This document shows positions 52,505 through 64,000 of a DNA stretch of 64,000 nucleotides, piece after piece (position 1 is the stretch's first letter; every line of letters starts with the position of its first letter). The position numbers and the translations under genes are program-made. The stretch is from Saprolegnia diclina VS20 (Eukaryota > Oomycota > Saprolegniomycetes > Saprolegniales > Saprolegniaceae), in NCBI RefSeq assembly GCF_000281045.1, contig NW_008246103.1:215961-279960 (forward strand), given 5' to 3'. A model generated the notes under the pieces. It made no database searches, was not told where the DNA came from, and saw nothing but the letters and a program-made list of their open reading frames with translations.

Positions 52505-53101
52505 CGTCGATAAACAAGGAAAGTGATTGACTGGATTTGCCGACTGTAAACCTCACCTTGGCTCTTGCGCCCCGTATCCGGACAACCGCCCCTGCATCGG
52601 CCGTCCCCATTGCTCAATCCGGATACGCGCCATACAAACTGCAAGCTTTCGTCCTGTTGAAACTCAATGGCGGCTTCAAGAATTGAGTTGCGAATGGACA
52701 CAGCGCCGCGTCTATAGCCACTTGCATAGAGACCTCGATTCATTCGCCGAATAATCCGCGCTCAATTGAGCTTCAGCGGCCGTGCCCGATTGGTGGAAAC
52801 GGAGATTGCATCATGGTCCGACGGCCCATTACACGTCGTTTGAGAAATCCACTGGCGCCGGCGTGGAGGGGGACAGGCAGCACGAGCGTCGCCGCCGCCA
52901 TGGCCGCGAGCAGCAACAGCATTGCTTGTCCTAGTCGCGGTAGCGTATCTCTTGCGATGTGCAGTTGGCATGCAGATTTATGGGCAAGCGCCAAAGGCGA
53001 GACGCACCAACCTCGCTACGCCCGTCGCTAGTACCGGGGCGAAGACGACGCCACATGCCACTCGACATAGACAGGTTGGTGTTGTTGGTGTTGCTATCGA
53101 G
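52505..53101. other. Promoter-side spacer with two TCCGGATA-type elements
   Basis: Elements at 52575-52582 and 52618-52625 lie 71 and 114 bp from the PDC-E2 start. On the minus strand 52922-52773 an ATG opens a 49-residue frame with a signal-peptide-like start (LLLLAAMAAATLVLPVPLHAG); no homologue is recognised, so it is not called as a gene. Confidence 0.4.
52575..52625. promoter_or_regulatory. Pair of TATCCGGA / TCCGGATA elements
   Basis: Two inverted copies 43 bp apart upstream of the PDC-E2 gene; best example of paired elements in the window. Confidence 0.4.
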
Positions 53102-53601
53102 CTAAAAAAGACCCTTGACGCACGCCTCGGTTCGCCGGTGCAGGCTCATGCGTTCGCTCTGGAGCTTGACGATCTTCTCCTTGAGCTCCTGCATCCATGC
53201 GTAAGATACGTGGTAGGACGTCGGACGTAAAACCTGGACGACGTCGGCGCCAATGTCCTTGGCCGGCGACGTGGTGAGGTCGAGCATGTCAGATTCGCCC
53301 ATCTAAATTGTCACGGTGGGCGCGCGTGGCAGGCAATGTACACATACATACCTTGGTACAGAGGCGGTTGATCATCTCGATGGCCTTGTCCTTGTCGGCT
53401 ACGACGGGATGCATGAGCATGGCGACGATCGTCGTCGTGACGTACCATAGACATCGGCCGCGCTGCACTTGTCCGATTCGCTACGTCGCGAGCATGAGCA
53501 CGAAGGTCACGGCCAGCAGCATCCTACATCTTCTCAAAGATGCCATCGACGACCTTCTTGAGCTTGTGGATGTCCTCCTGGAGCTGCGCGATCTGGTCCA
53601 T
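53102..53601 (-). CDS. Small coiled-coil protein in five mini-exons
   Basis: Exons 53601-53528, 53480-53446, 53398-53352, 53302-53234 and 53188-53102 join in frame to give 103 residues, ending with a TAG. Four GT-AG introns of 45-49 nt separate them. The N-terminus MDQIAQLQEDIHKLKKVVDG and the C-terminal ELKEKIVKLQSERMSLHRR are amphipathic heptad-like helices; the centre is acidic. The size and pattern recall small subunits of complexes such as Mediator, BLOC or kinetochores, but no family is recognised. The conserved phases across all four introns are the main evidence that it is real. TCCGGATA-type elements lie 15-45 bp upstream of its ATG. Confidence 0.6.
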
Positions 53602-54081
53602 CGCTGCCTCGATTGTCCGGATACTGTGCCACCTGCTGTATCCGGAGAACCTTTTCTAGAAATAGTGTGACGTCAGGGCAAGATGCGCAATAGTGTGCGA
53701 CATCCAGCTTGCACCCACATCCAAGATTCGAACACTATCTTCAACGCACACTATTTGTTCGATCTCGACGCCAACCGCACGCCTATTTGCCGTCCTTGAA
53801 CGACATGGAAGTTGGCCTTGCCGAACTACGTATTGCCCAAATACTTTGAAAGGACAAGGCGTTGCAAGTACGGGCGAGGATCGCGACACGATTCTGCAGC
53901 GTCTCGTCAATATCGGCACAAAACAACACTATTTTGTACCTCACGAAACGGTTCGCGCGGCCCGGGGCGCCGAGAAAACGAAAGATACGGGTGCAACTTG
54001 CATACAAATTTCAAGTGTGCGTGGAGCCCCGGGGACGTTTCCGAGATTGCACTTTGCAATAAGCTTCGACTAAGACGGAAC
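53602..54081. other. Divergent spacer with TCCGGATA elements
   Basis: 480 bp between the coiled-coil gene (-) and the small hydrophilic-protein gene (+). Elements TCCGGATA at 53616-53623 and TATCCGGA at 53639-53646 lie next to the former. No coding signal. Confidence 0.45.
53616..53646. promoter_or_regulatory. Pair of TCCGGATA / TATCCGGA elements
   Basis: Two copies in opposite orientation 15-45 bp upstream of the coiled-coil gene start; similar in arrangement to the pair before PDC-E2. Confidence 0.4.
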
Positions 54082-54375
54082 ATGGAGACGCAGACGCCCG
54101 TGAAGATGCCGAGCGACATTGACTCGGCGCCGATCGGCAAGCACCAAGCGCCGACGGTCGCGCCCATCCGGACGCGGTCGCTCTCGATCAACTCGTACGA
54201 CACGGTGGACACGCCCAAGGCCATCTCGGACGAGCAGCAGGAAGCGTTCCGCAAGAAGCACGACGTGCACGACGAGGCGCCCAAGGCGCATTCGCCGGCG
54301 CACATCGTGTCGGCCGTGAGCCCGCACAAGCTCGGCCAAAAGGCCATTGTCATGCCCAAGGCCATGCACCTCTAA
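54082..54375 (+). CDS. Small hydrophilic protein of unknown function
   Basis: 97 residues, single exon, strong GC-ending codon bias. Rich in Lys, Ser, Pro, His and Ala; no hydrophobic segment, signal or domain. RTRSLSINSYDTVDTP is a likely phosphorylation-rich region with RxxS and SP/TP-type sites. It converges with the dynein gene, with about 100 bp between stops. I do not recognise a family; probably an intrinsically disordered regulator. Confidence 0.6.
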   Translation: METQTPVKMPSDIDSAPIGKHQAPTVAPIRTRSLSINSYDTVDTPKAISDEQQEAFRKKHDVHDEAPKAHSPAHIVSAVSPHKLGQKAIVMPKAMHL

Positions 54376-54476
54376 CCCTCGTCGTCCTCGCCGTCTGTAC
54401 ACTACACCACGCATTTCGTACTACTACCTTTTACAATCCACACGTATTGTCCAACACAGTACAAGTTTATTGTATC

Positions 54477-57400
54477 TTATGGCGACACGACGAGCACCGG
54501 ACACGTCGCCACCGACGGTGCCGACACGCCCAAAGGCACTGTGCCGAGAACCGTCGCGTCGACGCGGCTACCAAGGATCGGGCACGTCATCGTGCGCCGA
54601 TCGGTCGGCGGCGTCTCGACCGCATGCACGAGCAGCTTGACGGAAGCTTCGTGGCCAGCAATCGTGTCAATGCCAAGCGCGGCATTGGGCGCCGCATTGA
54701 GGAGCGTGAGCCCCGTGAGGACCATAGACTCGTACCGCCGCTGCCCATTGGGGATCGATGCCGAGGCCGCAAAGACGTCGACGACGACGCAGACCTGTGC
54801 CACGTCGCGATTGCTCTGCACGCCGTAAGTGAGCAGGAACGTTTCGAGTAGCTCCTAGTCCAACGTTAAGAGACTCGCCATGGAGACGACATGGTGTACA
54901 TCAAGCGACGGCACACTCGGGCAGTACCACTCGACATGGTCTTCGTCCCACCACGCTTGCAGAAACGCAGCGTGGCGCTCCATCACATCCAAGTAGCTCG
55001 AAAGCGACATGGTGCCAACGCGCAGGCCATGCATGGCGAACCGCGATGGCACGTGGTCTTGCAGCAGCAGCGTCATGTCCGACGTAGCTTGGGAGGGCAG
55101 TTCACTGTAGCGTACACCCGATGGCGGTGCGAGCGCTTGCAGTGTCGCTGTCAACGTGGCCATGTCGCTTTGGTACAATCGCACGACCGCTTTGCAGAGA
55201 CTGCGCATCGGCGTCGGCTTGTTGCTCGCATTGCGCGGGTGCAGTTTGAGCACGAGTGGACTCGGCAGTCGCTCTTGGAGGCAGTGCAGAAAGTTGGCAA
55301 ACGCAGCCACGACGTCGTCCTGGACGCGGTGCTCGGTCGATAGCAGTACGTGGTGCACGTTGGGTGTTGCCAGCGGGGCCCAAACACGAACATCGGGCCA
55401 CTCGAACGACGCAGTCGATGCGAATTCGCAGAGGAGACGGACATAGTCCTCTGCCGAGAGCGCCTGTCGATCGTGAAAGAGCCCATAAAAGCTGTGCAGC
55501 GGCAACTGAAAGCGTGATTGCAGCCGTGACGCGTCCATCGTCACGAGGTGTTGGCCCAGCACCTCGGTCAAGAGCATCTCAAGCAGCTCTAACCCGCGGT
55601 CGGTCTTGCACTTGCGGCGGTACACGCTACGTAAAAGACGCTGGCGCAAGCGAGGCCAGTCGACGCCGCTAAACGGGTCGGGCGCGTCGTCGCGCCGCCG
55701 GGCATACAGTCGCATTAGCGCTGAGAGCACCGGTCCGACAAGCTCGAGCACGCTGAGTGTCAAATCGCTCGGATCTACTTGGGCCACGTCGACCGTCGCG
55801 CCAATGACCGTCTCGTGTCGCACCTAGCAGACACGTAGGCTCTTACGATCGCGTCGCTGCAACGTACCAGGAGCGCAGCATGAAAGAAGCAAAGGCTGCA
55901 GAGGACGCGCCAGATCACAATGCCTAGGGTGCTACGAGCACCGTCGGTGAGCGGCGCCCCGAGAAGCCCGTCGGCGACGCGCGGCGAGAACGGGATCGAC
56001 GCCAGCTGCAGGACAGCCTCGCGGAGCGCCCGGGCAAAGGGTGGGACGCGCGGTGGCGCCATCGTCCAGAGATGCGGTGCAATCGTGGAAGGCACGGTCG
56101 TCGTTGGGTGCCACACGTGCAAGGTAGCCGCATCGGCCATCGCCGACGGCGCCGGTGGCGCTTCGTCACGGGCGAGTGCCCCCACGAGTCTCTCGTCATG
56201 CCGGTAGTGCTGCGTATACGCGTGCAGCCGGTCGGGGTCTGCAATGTAGAGACAGCGCCAGCTGTACTGCGTTAGCATGAGCGGCGTGTTGTCGTCGAGG
56301 TGCAAAAGCTGCTGAATGGACGCGACGCAGAGGAGCTTTTGGTTCCAGCTCAAGTCGAACGCGGGTAGGGTAAACGGCTCGTCCGGCGCGGCGAGCGGAG
56401 GACGCTGGAGAAGCGAGTGCAGCGCCTTGTGCTGCGCTGGCATCGGCGTCGTCATGTCCAAAATGAGTGCGAGGTAGGAGCGCGAGGTCGGGAGCGCGGG
56501 TGTTACGATGCTGCGATAGTAGGGCGCTAGCTCCTTCGACGACCCTTGCAGGTACCACACTGTGGGCGGCAGCCGCATCTCGAGCTTCCCAAGCCCAAGG
56601 GTTGTCGCGACAAACTCGGTTGTGAAGCTCACGAGCCGCGGCGACGGCCAGAGCAGCTGCAAGAGGAGGGCCATCTGGACCGCGGATGGACAGGCAGCGA
56701 CCAAGTAGGCACTCAGCACCTCGATCGTGTCGTGGCCCTCTGGCCGTGGCCGGCGTCGCTTGGCCGCTGGCATTTGCTCTTGCAGCGCTGTCAAAAGGTC
56801 GTCGGCCGTACTCGCTTGGAGGAGCTTGAGAAGGTGCGGGCTCGTTGCATTGGCAAGGCTGCGGGGTAGGAAGACACTGAGTTGCAGCTGCGTGTAGCTG
56901 CGCAGTCCGCTTGTGGTTGTCGACGCGGCCGTGGACGGTATCGAGAGAGCACCAGATGCTGGTCGAGGTGGGACGTTGTCGTCGTGCCAGCGGAGTGCCA
57001 GTCGCCATAGGAACGCTGGCCATTCGGAGGCGTCGATCGCGAGCGCGAGGTGGTCCAGAGCGAGCGCAAGCCATTCTTCCGGGGACCGCCACTTGTCCGG
57101 CACCTATGCACGCTGTGAGACAGTCTTCGACATGCAACAGCAACCAGAAGCTGGAGGTAGAGCTTGCGATAGCCGTTGAGCGGCAGCGGCAATGGCGTTG
57201 GCAGCGCCGCAAAGACGTGGGCACCGAGGCGCGCCAAGCGCTGGCTCGCTGCCGACTTGTACACGTTGAGGGCGGTCGCCAGTGCCGCTTCGTCGTCGGC
57301 CATCGCGGACCGAATCCGCATATTGTGTGCGCAGAGGTCCTTGAGCTTGTCCATGTCAGCGGCCGTAAACTTGAGGGTTGCTAGCTACGTCATGGGGTAT

Positions 57401-60400
57401 ATACCGATACTTTGAACATGGACAAGTTGTACAATGTCGCGAAGATGGTGCATGACGCTGTCGTGTCCGTCGCGGAGCTCGAGCATCGCGGCTTGAAGGC
57501 TGCGGGTTGCGCAACCGGCGCTCTTGCGACTGGCGTTGGCGACATTCTCACGGCACATGTCGTCCAGCAGCATCGCCTACCACTCTCAGTGTATGCTTGT
57601 CGAGTAGCAGCATCTACCTCGACTGTGTCGGCCGCGAGGGCAGCGTCGACGACGAGTCCGTCATAGTCGCCAAAGGCGGCTGACGGCAGACGGGAGGTGC
57701 ATACAAGGCGGCACTTACGTGCCGCGTCCTCGGCGCGCGTCACGGCATCCGCCACCTAATGCGATAGTTCAACATCATCCGTCTTCGAGGGCTCACACGT
57801 ACGGTCGGGAACGTTGTCGGAGTCACATCGTGGACGACAACCGAAGCGCCCGACGTAGCACACGCCTCGAGAACGGCACTTATCTCCTTTGCCGTCGCCT
57901 GCACGACGCTGGGTGCGTCGTCAACCGAGAGCACATTGAGCAGTAGAGTGTCCATCTCGGTCGACAGATTCGTGATCAAAACGACACTCACCGCATGCGC
58001 CAGCGCGACAGCGGTTGTCATGTGCACGCCCGAATGAAAGAGGCCAATGCCAAAGAGCCAGCGCGCCCAGGGCGGCGGAGCTCCGTCGGCAACGATCGAC
58101 AGCGTCGGGTGGACGCGGTAGGCCGCCGAGACATCGGTGCGCCAGTGGTGCAGCAGCGTCACGCGCGCCTCCCGATGGACGCTGGGCATGTAGACAACAA
58201 TCGCGGCGGTCAACGCAGCTTCGACCAAGAGCGTCGTCTCCATCTCGAGCATCTATGCGTTCTCTTCATGCAACATGTGGAGCAGAGATAACGGTACCGC
58301 ATCCAGCGAAGCCGTCATGGCAGCCGTCTCGACTGCTAGCAGCGAGAGCACAGCCGCGCCTTGCCGGGCCACATACCGAGCACTCTCAATGTGCTCCTGC
58401 AGCTCTTTCTACACATCGCAGCCTGCGTGACAGGCTCACTACAGACGTGCAAACCTTGGCTTGCATATCAATTTGAATCTTGGTTTCGAGGTCGGTTGAC
58501 GCCGCATCGGCCGCGTCGAGCTGCGCTTGGCACTCGGTAAAAGCCTTGACGAGCTCGCGGAGGGTGGCCTGCGACGACGCAAGGAGGTCGAGCTTGGGCT
58601 GCACGAGCTTGCGCACGCGGCTGTACTCGTAGATGGCCGAGATCCACACAACCATGGTGCTTGCGGCCACACTTTGCTTGACGACTTCGTCTTTGGTGAA
58701 GCTCGGGTCGTCCATGAACGGCGACAACTTGTCCAAAATCGCATCCGACACCGTGTCCTACACCTGCTTTCCATACACATTATCGACATGAGCCCGTCGT
58801 ACTTTGTTGTAGCCAATGAGCGTCGAGACAAAGTTGACGTCGCTCAAAAGTCGCCGGGCATTCTCCCAGCTCGGGTCGACGTCAAAGAGGACACACACAG
58901 CGTTCAACACGAGGTGCACCAGCAGCGGCGGATGAATGAACGACTTGATCTCGGTGATATAGCGCTTGTCCAAGGACGCAACCGCCACGTTCGCATCGTC
59001 CAGCGTCCGGAGGGCGTCCTTGAGATCGGTCTGCGTCGCGTGGTCCATCTCATTCGTGGCTGCGACATGCGCATCAACGTCCAATTTTTGCTCCCGCATA
59101 CGATGGCGCAACTACAAAGCACAGTGCGTCTCTTAGCTCCAACGTGTCGGCTACGAACATACTTGATCCGCGCTCAGTTGGTGCGTGGAGAGCACCGTCT
59201 TTTTCGCAGCGATGCCGGCGACCGTCGTCTCCATCGTGGCGACCAGTGTCGCTTCGGTTGCCTGGGCGTGGTCCACCTGCAGCGTCATATACGTACACAA
59301 TTGTCAGTGGAGCGGATCGCACCTCGGCACGGAGCTTGGCGACAAGCTCGAGGTACGCTTTGGGTCGCACCACATGGGCATCCACGTCGGCCGAGAGGCG
59401 CTCGAGCGAAGCAAATACCTGATGGGCAAAGAGGGCGATGCTTTGTAAAGCCATACCGCCCGTAGTGATTGCCGAGGCGGAGATGTAGCACATGGCGCCG
59501 ATCGCGGCCAAGACCTCAACGTCCTTCTCGACGAGAAGGACGCGCGACTGATGGCGTTGCCACGCCCGAACCACGTGGCCGCGGCAGATCGCATGGACCG
59601 ACGGGTGGGGCATCGCCGACGCCGTGGCAATGGGCACTGCGGTCGCGAGCTTGGGCGCGCGCTGCACGAGACGCCGAAGGTCCTCGGGTGTCACGACGAC
59701 AACGACGCGGAGGTTGCGCTGCGCCGCACGCAAAATGTCCGCCCAGATCCCCGCCAAGACACCGTTGGCTTTGGTGATGGGCAAGACCGATGCGAGGTTG
59801 ACATCGACGTTGGCTTCAAACTGCCGCAGCAAGTCGTCCGTCTCGCCGTGCTGTACGTTGAGAAGCGCGTCGTGTTGCTTTTGCAGCTTTGGCTCGAGCG
59901 ACGCTTCCGGTTTGTCGCCAATGAGACTGGTGAGCTGCTCGGCGTGCTGGTGCGTCAAGTGTGCGAGCTTGTCGTCGCGCACCTGCCGCGCCATCTATGT
60001 ACAATAGTGCCATCAATGGACGAGACGCAGGCTGTGCGTACGGCGTCTTGGTCGTCGGCAGAAAAGAGCAATGGCACTTCGCGGCCCAAAAGCAGCTGCA
60101 CGAGATCGTCGAGTGAGCGCTCGGACATGTGCACGCTGTGTTCTACAACGAGCGTCACGTCGCATTGCTCGACGCCGGCGCAGCGCACGCCGCACTTCAG
60201 CAGGTGCCGCCAGCTCTCGTCGCCTCCCTACGCCCCAGTCGAGGTGGACTGCAAGCAAGATCGCAGCACGTGCCGTGTAGTGCAACATTCGATGCCCTAG
60301 GAGGTGGGCCGCCGATGCCACGAGTGATGACTTGCCGCAGCCAATCTCGCCCACATAGAGGCACTGACGTCCTTGGGCGCCAAGAAGTCGACAAAGGCGC

Positions 60401-63400
60401 AAGAGTGGCAGTACCTAAGACAGGATGAGAGCGCGATCGATGTCGATAGAATCACCGCACCGCGGACGGGGTGAGGACGTAGGACGGCGGGGTGTGCGGC
60501 GCCAAGGCCGCTTGAAGACGGCCAATGTCGGCTTCAACCGCGTCGCTGCCCGTGGCAAGCTCTCCGTAGACATGCGTATCGCGAGGCTCCATGGGCGGTG
60601 GCAGTGACACGGGCGACGTCGACACGAGTGATTTGGAGCTCTGACGACGGGCCATCGCGCGGGCTGCGGCGTGGACGTCGGCGGGCTCTTTGGCACCCGG
60701 CAGCAATCCGTGCGGGGTGTACGTCCAGATCGCGTCGTTGGGCAACGTTGTCGTGCTGGTCCGGTCGCGGAGCAAGCTCAGACTCTTGTCGATTTCACTG
60801 GCCACGGTCGTCGTTAGCGGCGACGCATCGTAGAACACACGTTGTGCTTCGTGGCACCACAGTCGCACGAGACTCGCAATGTCCACCATCGTGTTTGGTA
60901 TCGGCGTCACAAGGTGCTGCAGAAAGCTCAAGAGGTGCTGAAGGCGAAAGTGGGGTGTCTTGGCCTGGAGATTGACAAACAAGTCGATCGAAACAGCCAG
61001 GACGACGCCGACTTGTTGTCGAATCGACACGTGGTAGCGCACGTCCGGTCGCTCAAAGTGCGCTGCAAAGAGTGGCTGCACCAGCTACACCGAATATGAA
61101 TTGTCGACATTGGACACTGGACAATGTTGTATCGACCTGATACACATCGGTGGGCGTCATGGTGTCCAGTACCAGCGGGAAGAACCGACTGAGCAGTCGC
61201 GCCACCGGCAACGTCATGTCGGTCAACGTCGAGGTGACACTGAGCGGCGCAGTCGCAAGCAATAGTGTGTGCTCGATCGTATGGGGCTCGACGGCAGAGC
61301 CCAAGTAGACGTGGTGGCAGTCGAGAGTGGACCGAAGCGTTGCGTGCGGCGACGGATACTACACGGATTCTTATCGTATTTTGACAAAGTCAAACAATGG
61401 ACATCACCTTGGACGTCGGCAAGTGCAGATCGTCGAGAAAGAGCAACATGGTTTTGCCCGGCGGTGGTTCGAGCACCGCGCGCCGCTCCCGTTGCAAGCA
61501 CCGTTCGAGGTACGCTTCGATCGTGGCCGACGACGTGGCGGACGAGAGAGCAAAGCACGTAGCAACGACGTTGCCAGCGTCCAGTGCTGTCGTCGTCGCG
61601 TCCGACGATGCATTGCGCGACAGCATGAACGTCGAGTCTCTTCGCCCCGGATCACCTTTTGCGATTTGGAGCCGGCGCTTCATGCGCCCGGCCATGGACG
61701 ACACGAGCAGCGTCGTGCTCATGCGCATGTTGGCCAGCCGGGTCTTGTCTTCGGTCACCGGTCCGAGCGGCGTGTCAAGCAGCGAGAGGCCGCGGGCGGA
61801 GAACGCCGAGAGGCGCTGAAGCAGATCCACGACACACGACGACGTGCCTGCGTCCGGCGCGCCGCTCACGAGCACCGGGGCGCCGCCGCGGAGTGCGTGC
61901 TTGGCGGCCACGTGCACCAAGGTGCTCGCGGCCCGGGGCATGTAAACCGCAAAGAGCGGTGTATCGAGGAGCGCATTTGGAGCCAAGAGGTGGTCTTTGC
62001 ACTTTCGAAAGCGCTGTGATGGCAGATCGAGGAGACAGTCGTAGAGGCTACTGTTGGCCCCGTTGGCTTGCCATGCCTCGTCCAAGTGCTTGAAGTGGTG
62101 CTCCAAAACCGAGCTCAGCATGCGCTTGGTATGGGCATCCAAGCCGCCACCGAGGCCCCACAGCAGACTCCAGAGCACCACGAGCTCGACTTTGGTTGCG
62201 TATGCTAACATCGCATCGCCCGACGCTTGAAAGATGGCGTCGAACGGTAGCGCCGCCTGGTTGGTGAGCATAGCTTGCAGCAAGGCGAGGACGTTCTGTA
62301 CCGCGTGCACAGGGCCCATGGGATACGCGAGAGTACCTTGTCCTTGGCACTCGAGAACCCGATCGACGAACGCTATGTCGCAGAGGTACTTGGCACACGT
62401 CTCGGCGATGATATATGGCACCCCGGGGCGCGCGTTGAGCCCCCGAACGAACCCTTGGAACAAATGATGGTGGAGCGCATCGTCGTGAAGGTGCACGAGA
62501 CCAACGTTGGCGATCAAGCTTGGCGACGCGTTTTCGAGGGCGACAGCTTCGAGGAGTAGCGAGACGTGGGGCTCGCACGTAACCACCCCTTTGGTTGCTT
62601 GCGGGAACTGGTGCAGCCCGAGGTGTCCGGCACTGCTGTACGACGCCATGCCAAGAAGCGACTCGATCCACGGGCCATCGAGTGCCCCGTCCAAGCACAC
62701 CCAGATGCGCTGTCGGTAGGTCAAGAGCTCTTGTACGAACGGGGGCAGTGCTTCGTTCTGGATCGTGATGGGCCCATCGTCGGGCGGCGCGACAAAGTGG
62801 CAGCTCGAAATGTCGGCCGGTTCGTGCAAGAGCATCTTCAAGATCGATGTCTCAGCGTCGCCGCTCGTCCCAAACAGCCGATCGAGCGAGAGCGCCTACA
62901 AATATTACGATTCCAGATCCACCTTCGTATCATGCAACGCGATACCGCTGGCAAGAGGCGCTTGATGCGAACAAAGCGGGTATCGTGGGGCTTGACGAGC
63001 CCCCAGCTGGCCATCGTCGGGTAGACCTCGTGCACAATTGGCTGCAGACAGTTGAGCGCATTGGCCACTACATGCATCGTCGTTGTCTTGCCGGTTTTCG
63101 GCGCCCCGGTCACGACGACCGTGCGAAACATAGCGACCGCCGTCGCGGCCCGGGTCGCCGTCGCCTGCACGCTTGGCGTCAGCACGACTTGGTGTTTCTC
63201 GTACGCTTGGTGCAAGCACGATGCAAAGAGGTCGGGGACACTCGCATTCGCGGTGGTCAATGGCTCGACCGCCACCAGCCGGGGCGGCGGCGACATGAAC
63301 CACAGCGCCTTGACGAACGCTATCATGTGGGCGTGCACGTCGGGCGCCGTCGGGAGCACGTGCTCGTTGAGATAGGCGAGTAGCGTTGTCTGCAAGCCGT

Positions 63401-64000
63401 GGGCTTCCTCGAGTGTTGCGTTACTCTGTCGCTGCAGCGCCAACGGTCGCAGGGCCTGCAGCGCAGATGCAAGCGTGGCGACATGTCGGAGCCCAGGCGC
63501 CTCGCGCGCTATCACGGCTTGGAGCTCGCGCCATACGCTCGCAAGCTTCCGGGCGGCGTCGGCGACGTCGTCAAAGCCATGGCTGTACAAGAGCGCATGC
63601 ATGGCCACTTGTATCTCAAGCGGGATGATGGGCAACGAGATTGTGCGCTCGAGGAGCGCTGCGAAAGCAGGTCGATGCGCGGCCGATGCGAGGCACGATG
63701 ACGTCATCACGACGCTTGCACCGATACCAAAGTGCACCTCGCGGTCGTCGAGCGTGATAACGTGGCGCTTGGCCATGGCATGGTTCTACACGTGGTATGT
63801 CATGTCACGGGTATGTCATGCTGACATATCACGCACCGAAATGGTGGAAATGAGCTGCGCAAGGTACTGTAGTAGCGAGCTTGAGAGAACGTTGACGTGC
63901 CGCAAGAGCAAGGTGCCCGAGAGTAGAAGACTCCCCGTCAGCAATTGTTCCAGCTGCAAAGGGCGCATCAGTGGCGTGCAAACAGTTTGCAACAGCTCGC
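54477..64000 (-). CDS. Divergent dynein heavy chain, motor and C-terminal part (5' end outside window)
   Basis: About 18 introns of 40-60 nt break a continuous frame of roughly 2,880 residues; all junctions examined close in frame (for example 63786-63836, 62896-62945, 61359-61407, 61085-61136, 60415-60460, 54855-54899). In order: end of AAA1 (ITMNPG-like segment degenerate to VMTSSCLA); AAA2 with GAPKTGKTT and RIWVCLDGALDGPWIES; AAA3 with GAPDAGTSS (Walker Lys lost) and Walker B LLFLDDLHLP; VRLWCHEAQRVF; AAA4 with GEIGCGKSS; stalk and microtubule-binding domain (EIKSFIHPPLLV, AVCVLFDVDPSWENARRLL, NFVSTLIGYNKDTV, YSRVRKLVQPK); divergent AAA5 and AAA6 (CFFHAALLVR); C-terminal domain (VPSRFAMHGL). 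Function: microtubule minus-end motor, likely axonemal or transport. Which dynein class is unclear. Confidence 0.85.

Noticed and set aside
54855-57384. Separate uncharacterised gene(s) to the left of the dynein stalk
   Set aside because: Exons join in frame to the stalk exons and follow the order of dynein AAA6 and C-terminal landmarks, so they belong to one gene.

Overview
This is 64 kb of compact, intron-rich eukaryotic nuclear DNA. The best fit is an oomycete, probably of the Saprolegniales. Reasons: GC-rich coding sequence; introns almost all 40-60 nt with GT...YAG ends; one convincing U12-type AT-AC intron; a bZIP factor whose invariant basic-region Asn is Val (a variant described in oomycetes); a protein kinase-PP2C fusion; and a dynein heavy chain, as expected of a flagellate. 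The species is an inference. Gene models were built by hand: exons were joined at GT-AG sites (one AT-AC) and accepted when the reading frame closed across every junction.

Layout, left part. 1-201 is the tail of an unknown gene. Then come a ZZ-zinc-finger protein (+), a 14-exon IQ/WW-domain protein (+) with the AT-AC intron, a kinase-PP2C fusion (-) diverging from a 12-exon MAP3K-like kinase (+), a SANBR/KIAA1841-like BTB protein (+), a monoacylglycerol-lipase-like hydrolase (+) and a VWA protein (+). Three tandem leucine-rich paralogues (+) fill 16.2-20.9 kb.

Middle. A bZIP plus START-like factor (-), an eIF2B-gamma-like protein without its beta-helix domain (+), an AASDH/ACSF4-like adenylation-carrier-propeller protein (+) and a PAP2 phosphatase (-) lead to a 2 kb gene-free block holding a 190-bp inverted repeat. 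Next are a TMEM198-like protein (+), an M3 oligopeptidase (-), and three membrane-anchored papain-like proteases (+,+,-) with a small possible endosulfine gene between the first two.

Right part. A 1757-residue intronless membrane protein built of two homologous halves (-), a family-16 methyltransferase (-), mitochondrial PDC-E2 (-), a 103-residue coiled-coil protein in five mini-exons (-), a 97-residue hydrophilic protein (+) and a divergent dynein heavy chain (-) whose 5' part lies beyond the right edge.

The genes do not form one pathway; this is ordinary nuclear gene order with local duplications (LRR triplet, protease triplet) and short spacers. Most notable are the AT-AC intron, the kinase-phosphatase fusion, the internally duplicated giant membrane protein, the divergent dynein, the intergenic inverted repeat, and a TCCGGATA/TATCCGGA element recurring in spacers, several times just upstream of start codons.
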